This document shows, piece after piece, positions 1 to 6,190 of a stretch of 10,806 nucleotides of DNA. The translations under genes and the position numbers were made by a program. The DNA is from Alphaproteobacteria bacterium (GTDB taxonomy: Bacteria > Pseudomonadota > Alphaproteobacteria > UBA11222). Where the stretch lies: positions 1 through 10,806 of the forward strand of contig DMKG01000053.1 in the NCBI GenBank assembly GCA_003454415.1, read 5' to 3'. Every line of letters starts with the position of its first letter. The stretch's first letter is position 1. The notes beneath the pieces are model-generated. The model saw only the letters and a list, made by a program, of their open reading frames with translations. It was not told the origin of the DNA and made no database searches.

Positions 1-1062
1 GTAGACGCCCTCGTGGCTGCGACAAGGGCAGGCGCCACATTCGTTTTCGGCTATCTGGGGGGTGGCCCGCTTCCCTTCGAGCTTCTCGACGCTGGCTCCA
101 GCTTCATCCTGGCGTTTCAGGCGCTGCCGCTTATTCTCGTTATTTCCGCGCTATCCGCCCTGTTCTGGCACTGGCGCATATTACCGGTCCTTATCAATGC
201 TTTCTCCTGGGGATTGCAACGGGCGCTGGGCGTCAGCGGCGCCGTCGGGGTCTCCACGGCGGCGAATATCTTCACCGGAATGATTGAAGCGCCGCTGCTG
301 ATCCGCCCCTATCTGCCGCTTTTGAGCCGGAGTGAGCTGTTCGTCGTGATGACCGGCGGCATGGCGACTATCGCTGGCACGGTCATGATCCTTTATGCCG
401 GGTTTCTGGAACCCCATATTCCGGGGGCGCTGGGGCATATTCTGGCGGCGTCGGTGATTTCGATGCCAGCCGCCATTCTCATGGCGCAGGTCATGACGCC
501 GGAAACCGGCGCCCCTTCCGGGGCCGCTGCTGTGATTCAACCGCAATATGGCAGCGCTATCGAAGCCATCACCGTGGGGACGTTTCAGGGCATGTCCCTG
601 ATCGGCGGGATCATCGCCATGCTGATCGTTCTCGTGGCGCTGACAGCTCTCGTCAATCTTGGTCTTGGGGCGTTGCCGGATGTTCTGGGCGCCGGCCTCA
701 CGGCGCAACGCATCCTCGGCTGGGTGTTTGCGCCGCTAATGTGGCTGATCGGCATCCCGTGGGAGGAGGCGGTTCCGGCGGGCGCGCTGATGGGAACCAA
801 GACCGTGCTCAACGAATTCATCGCCTATATTGATCTGGCCGGAGCGGGCGGCGCGGAGTTGAGCGCGCGCAGCCGCCTGATCATGCTCTATGCCCTGTGC
901 GGATTCGCCAATTTCGGAAGCCTGGGGATTATGATCGGGGGGCTTTCCGTCCTCGCCCCCGAACGCAGCCAGGAAATCGTGCAACTGGGCCTTCGTTCGA
1001 TCCTTGCGGGAACCCTGGCGACGCTGATGACCGGCGCCATCGCCGGGCTGATCAGCGGTTAG
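1..1062 (+). CDS. Concentrative nucleoside transporter (CNT/NupC family), 5'-truncated by window edge
   Basis: An inner-membrane symporter of the CNT family, which imports nucleosides using a sodium or proton gradient. The frame is open from base 1 (it reads V-D-A-L, then a GTG codon at 13), so the GTG is probably internal and the true start lies upstream. About 353 residues are present, against roughly 400-430 for bacterial members. Family-like features are the segment ATRAGATFVFGYL near the start, several long hydrophobic helices, and the block WEEAVPAGALMGTKTVLNEF (about residues 252-271 of the visible part), which matches the conserved G-x-K-x-x-x-NEF substrate-binding region. It ends with TAG at 1060-1062, overlapping by 11 bp the 3' end of the convergent monooxygenase gene. 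Nucleoside specificity cannot be read from the sequence. Confidence 0.9.
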   Translation, partial: VDALVAATRAGATFVFGYLGGGPLPFELLDAGSSFILAFQALPLILVISALSALFWHWRILPVLINAFSWGLQRALGVSGAVGVSTAANIFTGMIEAPLLIRPYLPLLSRSELFVVMTGGMATIAGTVMILYAGFLEPHIPGALGHILAASVISMPAAILMAQVMTPETGAPSGAAAVIQPQYGSAIEAITVGTFQGMSLIGGIIAMLIVLVALTALVNLGLGALPDVLGAGLTAQRILGWVFAPLMWLIGIPWEEAVPAGALMGTKTVLNEFIAYIDLAGAGGAELSARSRLIMLYALCGFANFGSLGIMIGGLSVLAPERSQEIVQLGLRSILAGTLATLMTGAIAGLISG

Positions 1063-2095
1063 GCTCAGTCCGGCTCTGCGCATCCATTCCGGATTTTGCT
1101 GCGAACGCTGCGGCAATGCGTTCATATGAGCGTATCCTGTCCGCATGCAGGTAAGTGATGGTGAGCAGGATGAATTCATCCACACCATGCTGCGCGCCCA
1201 GCGCCGTCAGCTTGTCGCGGCACTCCTCCCCGCTGCCAACGACCCCGCGGTTCTGCACACGTTCATAAAGACTGCGTTCCGCAGGGGTAAAGGGGTGCGC
1301 GTCCACCAGTTCCGGGCTGATGAAGCGCCCGCGCGTTCCCATCAGCAGATGCGTCACCCACAGATTGCGTGGTTTGGCGAGATGCCGGGCCTGTTCCGGT
1401 GTATCCGCCGCCAGCGCATTCACGCCAAGCGCCGCATAAGGGGCGGACAAGCCCCCGCCAGGCTTGAAATGGCTCCGGTAAGCCGAGAGCGAGGCTTCGG
1501 TCTGTTCCGGGGTGATGAAATGGGCATGGCAGTAAGGCAGGCCGAACTCCGCAGCATAGAGCGCGCCCTGCACGCTCGATCCCAGCATCCAGATCTCAGG
1601 CCGGGTCGGGCCAACAGGCATGGCGTGAATGCCCTGATAGGGGTGGCCGGGTGGAAAATCATCGTCGATAAATTTCTGCAGCAGATCGATTTGCTGCGGG
1701 AACACCTCAATGGGATAGGCCTTGGGCCCGGGTTGCAGCGCCGCCGATGTGCGCGGGTCCGCGCCGGGCGCGCGCCCCAGTCCCAGATCGATACGCCCGG
1801 GATAAAACACATCCAGCATCTTGAAACATTCCGCCACCTTGAGCGGGCTGTAATGCGGCAGCATCACGCCCCCCGCGCCTATGCGGATAGTGCGTGTTTC
1901 ACTGGCGATCCTGCCGATGAGGATTTCCGGGGCCGAACCCGCGAAGCTGGAAGTGTTGTGATGTTCCGCAACCCAGTAGCGGTGATATCCGAAGCGCTCG
2001 CATGCCTTGGCAAGATCAACGGATTCCCGCAGAGCTACTGCGGCTGTGGCGCCTTCGCGGATCGGGGACTGGTCCAGCACGCCCAGTTTTGTCAT
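1052..2095 (-). CDS. Luciferase-like flavin-dependent monooxygenase (MsnO8-type LLM class)
   Basis: A TIM-barrel flavin-dependent oxidoreductase of the bacterial luciferase-like family, 347 residues from the ATG at 2095 and of usual length. Members use reduced flavin (FMN or F420) and O2 to oxidise organic substrates; the substrate here is unknown. Visible signatures: the N-terminal strand LGVLDQSPIREG (residues 4-15), FGYHRYWVAEHHN (35-47) with the family's AEHH element, IRIGAGGVMLPHYSPLKVAE (70-89), and YPGRIDLGLGRAPG (98-111). The frame stays open further upstream to 2227, but that part overlaps the MFS gene and does not resemble the family, whereas MTKLGVLDQSP is a typical family N-terminus. 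The Shine-Dalgarno is weak (AGG at -10 to -8). The start lies 8 bp after the MFS stop, so the two genes are probably one transcript. Confidence 0.93.
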   Translation of the reverse strand: MTKLGVLDQSPIREGATAAVALRESVDLAKACERFGYHRYWVAEHHNTSSFAGSAPEILIGRIASETRTIRIGAGGVMLPHYSPLKVAECFKMLDVFYPGRIDLGLGRAPGADPRTSAALQPGPKAYPIEVFPQQIDLLQKFIDDDFPPGHPYQGIHAMPVGPTRPEIWMLGSSVQGALYAAEFGLPYCHAHFITPEQTEASLSAYRSHFKPGGGLSAPYAALGVNALAADTPEQARHLAKPRNLWVTHLLMGTRGRFISPELVDAHPFTPAERSLYERVQNRGVVGSGEECRDKLTALGAQHGVDEFILLTITYLHADRIRSYERIAAAFAAKSGMDAQSRTEPNR

Positions 2096-2103
2096 TTCAT
2101 GGC

Positions 2104-3357
2104 CTAATTCTGACGTAACGAGCCTATCAGGAGAAAGGGTGAAGCGCTGCAAAGGAGCATGATAGCGGAAAATACCAGCAATGCGTCCGAAGTTTGAAAA
2201 ACATCCTGCAACAGGCCGCCAAGCCACGCGCCCAGTCCGGAACCAATTCCGCCCCCCATGCTGATGGTCCCGTAAATGCCGCCAAAATTGGGACCGCTGA
2301 ATATCCGCGACGCCATCGTCGAAACCGTCGGCCCGCGCGCGCCCATGGAGAGACCGATGCAGATCACCAGCAGGGGAATGGCTATGGCCGAGGGATGATA
2401 TTTGATCAGATACAGACTGCCTATCGCGCTGAGGCTCAATGCATAACTCGACAGCACCGCGCGGCGGGGGCCGATCCTGTCGCTCAGCGCGCCAAAGCCG
2501 ATGACGCCGAAGGGACTCAGCATGCCGATCAATCCGAACGCGGTGGCGGCATATACCGGCTCGATGCCGGTTTCGACCAGGAAGCTCACCGAATGGATCA
2601 TGATGCTCATGATGCCGGCGCCAGCGAAGAAAAAGGCCGCCGCCATGCCCCAGAAGGCGGTCGTGCCCATCGCCCGTCTGACCGTCCAGGCGTCGCTGGC
2701 CGCCACATCTTTATCACCGGGCTTCACCGTATGGATATGACGGTATTTCGGGTGTCCTGCGCTTATGGTCTTCCAGGGAAGCACAAGCAGGAGGGGGATC
2801 AGCGCCGCCAACGCCAGAGCGTAAATCTGATAGGTGGTGCGCCAGTCATAACGCGCAATCAACACAGCCGCCAAAGGCGAGATCAGCAGGGTGCCCACGC
2901 CGCTGGCGGAATAGATCACCCCCATCGCCGTACCCACTCGCGCATGATACCAGCGGTTGATGAGCACGGTCGCCGGAACCGGACCAATACAGGCGACGGA
3001 CAGACCGCCCATGACGCCGATCGCGGCATAGAGGGTGTAAATGTCTTCCGCCGTGGAAGCGATCGCGTAGGCGCAGGAGAAAAGCGCAAGCCCTGCGGGA
3101 TAGAGCGCGCGCGGTCCGAACTTTTCCATCAGCGTTCCGGTCGCAGGAGACATGAGGCCCGCAATCAGCAGGGCGACGGATACGATGCTTGACACGGCGC
3201 CGCGCTCTTCCGACAGGGCTTTTTCCAGCGGCAGCAGAAATACTGAAAAAGACAGGTTCATGCCCGCCGCAAGCAGCGTCAGCAAATAACACAGGGCGAG
3301 CACGGCCCCAGCAATCACGCTGGTTCGCGGGATTACCGAGAAGGATGGCCTGGGCAT
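2104..3357 (-). CDS. Major facilitator superfamily transporter, 12 TM (OFA/MCT-like)
   Basis: An inner-membrane secondary transporter of 417 residues with about twelve hydrophobic segments. The first (about 16-44, including MNLSFSVFLLPLEKAL) looks like the start of the oxalate/formate antiporter and monocarboxylate-transporter-like MFS groups. Other markers are MEKFGPR after TM2 (77-83), RWYHARVGTAMGVIYSASG (135-153), a charged central loop (about 198-228), and GALSDRIGPRR between TM8 and TM9 (289-299). These groups often carry carboxylates, but the substrate is not determined. The ATG at 3357 keeps TM1 intact although no good Shine-Dalgarno precedes it; the next plausible ATG would lose most of TM1. 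It is the first gene of a probable operon with the flavin monooxygenase and is divergent from the AtuA gene. Confidence 0.92.
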   Translation of the reverse strand: MPRPSFSVIPRTSVIAGAVLALCYLLTLLAAGMNLSFSVFLLPLEKALSEERGAVSSIVSVALLIAGLMSPATGTLMEKFGPRALYPAGLALFSCAYAIASTAEDIYTLYAAIGVMGGLSVACIGPVPATVLINRWYHARVGTAMGVIYSASGVGTLLISPLAAVLIARYDWRTTYQIYALALAALIPLLLVLPWKTISAGHPKYRHIHTVKPGDKDVAASDAWTVRRAMGTTAFWGMAAAFFFAGAGIMSIMIHSVSFLVETGIEPVYAATAFGLIGMLSPFGVIGFGALSDRIGPRRAVLSSYALSLSAIGSLYLIKYHPSAIAIPLLVICIGLSMGARGPTVSTMASRIFSGPNFGGIYGTISMGGGIGSGLGAWLGGLLQDVFQTSDALLVFSAIMLLCSASPFLLIGSLRQN

Positions 3358-3440
3358 GATTTAACCGGAAATGTCCGTAATGTCTTGATTGAAGCGGAAC
3401 CTAAACCCCGCTGCGGAGTAAATCAAATGATCTATGCGCT

Positions 3441-3468
3441 TTGACCCTGCTGTCCTGCCGTGTAAAAT
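3441..3468 (+). promoter_or_regulatory. Putative sigma70-like promoter for the AtuA-UDG operon
   Basis: TTGACC (3441-3446) and TAAAAT (3463-3468) are separated by 16 bp. Each hexamer matches the consensus TTGACA/TATAAT at five of six positions. Transcription would start near 3475, giving a leader of about 180 nt before the AtuA start codon. I saw no equally good promoter pointing toward the MFS gene on the other strand. This is a consensus match only. Confidence 0.5.
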
Positions 3469-3477
3469 AATCCACCA

Positions 3478-3548
3478 GTGTGGGGGATTTGCAGTTGCTG
3501 AAGCCGAAAGCGGCGGGCTTTTACAGCGGTTCAAATCCAAAACCACAC
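3478..3548 (+). other. Compound hairpin at the predicted 5' end of the AtuA leader
   Basis: The 71-nt stretch can fold as nested stems. GTGTGG (3478-3483) pairs with CCACAC (3543-3548); GGATTTG (3485-3491) pairs with CAAATCC (3532-3538); TTGCTG (3495-3500) pairs with CAGCGG (3524-3529), including two G-U pairs; and GCCG (3503-3506) pairs with CGGC (3511-3514) around an AAAG loop. An alternative inner stem AAGCC/GGCTT is also possible, so two conformations could compete. It begins a few bases after the predicted transcription start. It could be a structured 5' UTR, a small RNA, or a degraded repeat. The pairing is seen in sequence; function is unknown. Confidence 0.45.
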
Positions 3549-3566
3549 CAAAATCATAAACTGGCC

Positions 3567-3637
3567 AGTGTCCTTTCGAATGCAAAGTTCTTATCGGGGC
3601 CCATGCTGACGCTTAAGAACTTTGCATTCGGGACACT
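3567..3637. repeat. 24-bp inverted repeat with 3-nt bulge, just upstream of the AtuA RBS
   Basis: The inner arm CGAATGCAAAGTTCTTA (3577-3593) is perfectly complementary to 3614-3630. After an unpaired TTT (3574-3576, left arm only), the outer arm AGTGTCC (3567-3573) pairs perfectly with GGACACT (3631-3637). The loop is 20 nt (3594-3613). As RNA it would form a strong stem ending seven bases before the GGGAG ribosome binding site at 3645-3649. As DNA it offers two widely spaced half sites for a dimeric regulator. No target-site duplication is visible at its ends, so I do not call it a mobile element. Confidence 0.75.
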
Positions 3638-3655
3638 TGCAGAAGGGAGCAGGCC

Positions 3656-5464
3656 ATGAACGCGCAAAAAACCATTCGTATTGGCGGCGCAACGGGATTC
3701 TGGGGTGACACCGGCATGGGCGCACACCAGCTTCTGCGCGATGGCATGGTCGATTATCTGGTGTTTGACTATCTTGCCGAGATCACCATGTCGATCATGG
3801 CCCGCGCCCGTGCGAAGAATCCGGAACAGGGTTACGCCCTGGATTTCGTTTCCGGGGTTTTGCGCGGCATTCTTCCGCAAGCGGCGCGCCAGGGGGTCAG
3901 AATCATCTCCAATGCTGGCGGAGTTAATCCCCTGGCCTGCGGCAGGGCTGCGCAGGCGCTGGTCGCGGAACTGGGATTGAAGCTCAAGGTGGCGGTGATA
4001 ACCGGCGATGACATTCTGCCGCGCGCAGATGCGATGCGCGCAGCCGGCGTCCAAGAAATGTTCAGCGGCGCGCCGATGCCGCAAAAGCTCATGTCCATGA
4101 ACGCGTATCTGGGCGCGCCAGGCATTGCCGCGGCGCTGGACAGGGGCGCGGATATCGTGATCACCGGCCGGTGTGTGGACAGCGCCGTGACGCTGGGCGC
4201 CTGCATCCACGCCTTCGGCTGGAAGCTCGATGACTATGACCGGCTGGCTGCGGGCAGTCTGGCGGGACATATTCTTGAATGCGGGGCGCAGGCGACGGGC
4301 GGCATTCATACCGATTGGCGGCTATCGGAAGATTGGGACAATATCGGCTTTCCCATCGCGGAAGTCTCAGCCGATGGCGTCTTCACCGTTTCCAAACCGG
4401 ACGGCACGGGGGGGCTGGTCAGCTTTGGCACCATCGCCGAACAGATGCTCTATGAAATCGGCGATCCCCAGGCCTATCTGCTGCCGGATGTGGCGTGCGA
4501 TTTTTCCGCCGTAAAGATTGATGAAATAGGCAAGGACAGGGTGCGGGTCAGCAATGCGAAAGGCCGTCCGCCTACGGACAGTTACAAGACTTCCGCCACC
4601 TATGAGGATGGCTTCCCTCTCGGCATGTATCACACCATCGGAGGGATCGACGCGGCCGCCAAGGCGGAAAAGACCGGCGAAGCCATCTTCAGGCGCTGCA
4701 GCCGCATGTTCCGGGAGATGAACATGGCCGATTTCACCGAAACCAGCATCGAAGTTATCGGCGCGGAGGCCAGTTACGGCCCGCATAGCCGGGCCCGCGC
4801 CGCGCGGGAGGTGGTGCTGAAACTGGCGGCGAAGCATGAAAGCCCGAAGGCGCTGGAAATGCTGGTGCGGGAATCGACTTCGGCGGCGACGGCCATGGCG
4901 GCCGGCACTTGCGGCCTCGCGGGCAACCGGCCGAAAGTTTCGCCTGTCGTGCGGCTGTTTTCCTGTCTGACTCCCAAACGCGAAATTTCCGTAACCCTGC
5001 ATATGGAGGGCGAAGAGTTGCCGGTCGCCACGCCGGTAAAGGGCGGCTTCGATGCGAATCTCATCTCCCGTCCGCAGATTTCCGAAGAGGTGGAGACTGC
5101 GGAAAACATGATCCGCGTACCCCTGGTGGAACTCGCTTACGGGCGCAGCGGCGACAAGGGGAATCATTCGAATATCGGCGTCATTGCGCGCAAGGCGGAA
5201 TATCTTCCCTATATCCGCGCGGCCCTGACGCCCCAGAGCGTCGCTGCATATTTCGCGCATATCCTGCAGGGCAAGGTGCATCGATTTGAGTTGCCGGGCA
5301 TTCATGCGCTGAATTTTCTGCTGGAGGACATTCTGGGCGGCGGCGGCGTCGCCAGCCTGCGCAATGATCCGCAGGGCAAGGCGTTCGCGCAAATGCTGCT
5401 GGATTACCCGGTGCCTGTGCCCCGGTCGCTTCTGGAAAGGGAGGGGCTGCATCAGGCGGCATGA
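3656..5464 (+). CDS. AtuA-family acyclic terpene utilisation protein (DUF1446 plus C-terminal AtuA-like domain)
   Basis: A 602-residue protein of the AtuA family, named after the atu cluster for citronellol/geraniol-type terpene degradation in Pseudomonas; the biochemical activity of AtuA itself is not established. The N-terminal DUF1446 region covers about residues 5-465, with IRIGGATGFWGDTG (7-20), SNAGGVNPLACG (85-96), ITGDD (115-119) and ITGRCVDSAVTLGA (169-182). The C-terminal AtuA-like domain (about 487-595) carries LAYGRSGDKGNHSNIGVIAR (493-512); in some bacteria this domain is a separate protein, here it is fused. The ATG follows GGGAG at 3645-3649 with 6-nt spacing. It is expressed from the divergent region shared with the MFS/monooxygenase operon and is coupled to the next gene by ATGA. 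The actual substrate here could be another branched acyl or terpenoid compound. Confidence 0.93.
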   Translation: MNAQKTIRIGGATGFWGDTGMGAHQLLRDGMVDYLVFDYLAEITMSIMARARAKNPEQGYALDFVSGVLRGILPQAARQGVRIISNAGGVNPLACGRAAQALVAELGLKLKVAVITGDDILPRADAMRAAGVQEMFSGAPMPQKLMSMNAYLGAPGIAAALDRGADIVITGRCVDSAVTLGACIHAFGWKLDDYDRLAAGSLAGHILECGAQATGGIHTDWRLSEDWDNIGFPIAEVSADGVFTVSKPDGTGGLVSFGTIAEQMLYEIGDPQAYLLPDVACDFSAVKIDEIGKDRVRVSNAKGRPPTDSYKTSATYEDGFPLGMYHTIGGIDAAAKAEKTGEAIFRRCSRMFREMNMADFTETSIEVIGAEASYGPHSRARAAREVVLKLAAKHESPKALEMLVRESTSAATAMAAGTCGLAGNRPKVSPVVRLFSCLTPKREISVTLHMEGEELPVATPVKGGFDANLISRPQISEEVETAENMIRVPLVELAYGRSGDKGNHSNIGVIARKAEYLPYIRAALTPQSVAAYFAHILQGKVHRFELPGIHALNFLLEDILGGGGVASLRNDPQGKAFAQMLLDYPVPVPRSLLEREGLHQAA

Positions 5465-6036
5465 AGGAGCTTCTGGCCAGCATCCGGCAGTGCCGGGAAT
5501 GCGCCGCGCATTTTTCCCATGAACCGCGCCCTGTGCTGCAGGCGTCGGTGACGGCGAGAATATGCGTGGCTGGCCAGGCCCCCGGACGTCGCGCGCATGA
5601 CTCAGGTCTGCCCTTCAATGATCCAAGCGGCGACAGATTGCGGCAATGGATGGGGGTTGACCGTACGGTGTTTTATGATGCGTCGAAAATCGCCATCATC
5701 CCGATGGGGTTCTGTTTCCCCGGCTATGACGCGAAGGGCGGCGATCTTCCTCCGCGGCCTGAATGCGCCCCGCTCTGGCGGGAGAAACTGTTTGCCCTGC
5801 TGCCGGATGTGAAGTTGACTCTGCTGGTGGGCCAATATTCGCAAGCCTGGCATCTGGGCGGCGGGCGCAGGAAAAACCTGACCGAAACCGTGCGGGAATG
5901 GCGAAGCTATCCGCCACGGATCCTGCCCTTGCCGCACCCTTCCTGGCGGAATACGGCATGGATGAAAAAGAATCCCTGGTTTGAAGCAGAATTGCTGCCG
6001 GAACTGCGCAGGCGCGTCTCCCAGCTCATTCAATGA
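5461..6036 (+). CDS. Uracil-DNA glycosylase superfamily protein, probably Fe-S containing
   Basis: A 191-residue protein of the UDG superfamily, whose members excise uracil or related bases from DNA. Motif A is GQAPGRRAHDSGLPFNDPSG (38-57), where family 4 enzymes usually have GEAPG-x-x-E and PFVG-x-AG. Motif B is LPLPHPSWRN (155-164), equivalent to the HPSP-type loop. Four cysteines, C11 and C14 (CREC) plus C85 (GFCFPG) and C102 (ECAPLW), are arranged like the 4Fe-4S ligands of family 4 enzymes. The family's usual acidic catalytic position in motif A is not obvious, so uracil removal is uncertain. Its ATG overlaps the AtuA stop (ATGA at 5461-5464), which implies translational coupling to a catabolic gene. 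The fold assignment is firm, the activity is not. Confidence 0.85.
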   Translation: MKELLASIRQCRECAAHFSHEPRPVLQASVTARICVAGQAPGRRAHDSGLPFNDPSGDRLRQWMGVDRTVFYDASKIAIIPMGFCFPGYDAKGGDLPPRPECAPLWREKLFALLPDVKLTLLVGQYSQAWHLGGGRRKNLTETVREWRSYPPRILPLPHPSWRNTAWMKKNPWFEAELLPELRRRVSQLIQ

Positions 6037-6190
6037 CCGGGCTGCGCTGACCCATCGACTCGGGAAAGCGGCAATAGTTAATCATTCATTAAGAATTTTT
6101 TTTTATGCTCAGTATTTGGCATGTCTGATGATTTTATATGCATGACAAGTTCAACCGCCGGGATGGGCGCCGAATCTTGGGAAGGAATGC
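6037..6190. other. 154-bp intergenic region with an AT-rich island
   Basis: Between the UDG-like gene and the methyltransferase lies a locally AT-rich stretch (about 6073-6148). It has TTAAT-N5-ATTAA (6078-6092) followed closely by a run of nine T (6096-6104). The AT-only five-base stem makes a weak intrinsic terminator. The island probably also carries the methyltransferase promoter, but no -35/-10 pair with good spacing stood out. Confidence 0.3.

Noticed and set aside
1145..2107. 320-residue plus-strand open frame opposite the monooxygenase
   Set aside because: Arg/Gln/His-rich antisense shadow without domains; the minus strand encodes a clear flavin monooxygenase.
2194..3192. 332-residue plus-strand open frame opposite the MFS gene
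   Set aside because: Low-complexity His/Arg/Gln-rich translation typical of antisense to a GC-rich membrane protein gene.
3478..3551. tRNA-like stretch: 7-nt acceptor-like ends and a GGTTCAAATCC T-loop motif about 73 nt long
   Set aside because: The T stem pairs at only two of five positions, U8 and a recognisable D arm are missing, and no anticodon arm with a seven-base loop fits. Better explained as the nested hairpin.
3361..3585. 74-residue minus-strand open frame in the divergent intergenic region
   Set aside because: No Shine-Dalgarno, no recognisable family, and it overlaps the promoter and both palindromic structures.
4367..5452. 361-residue minus-strand open frame opposite the AtuA gene
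   Set aside because: Antisense shadow with no family signature; the plus strand carries conserved AtuA motifs throughout.
6116..6131. TTGGCATG resembling the -24 half of a sigma54 promoter upstream of the methyltransferase
   Set aside because: The required GC at the -12 position with correct spacing is absent.
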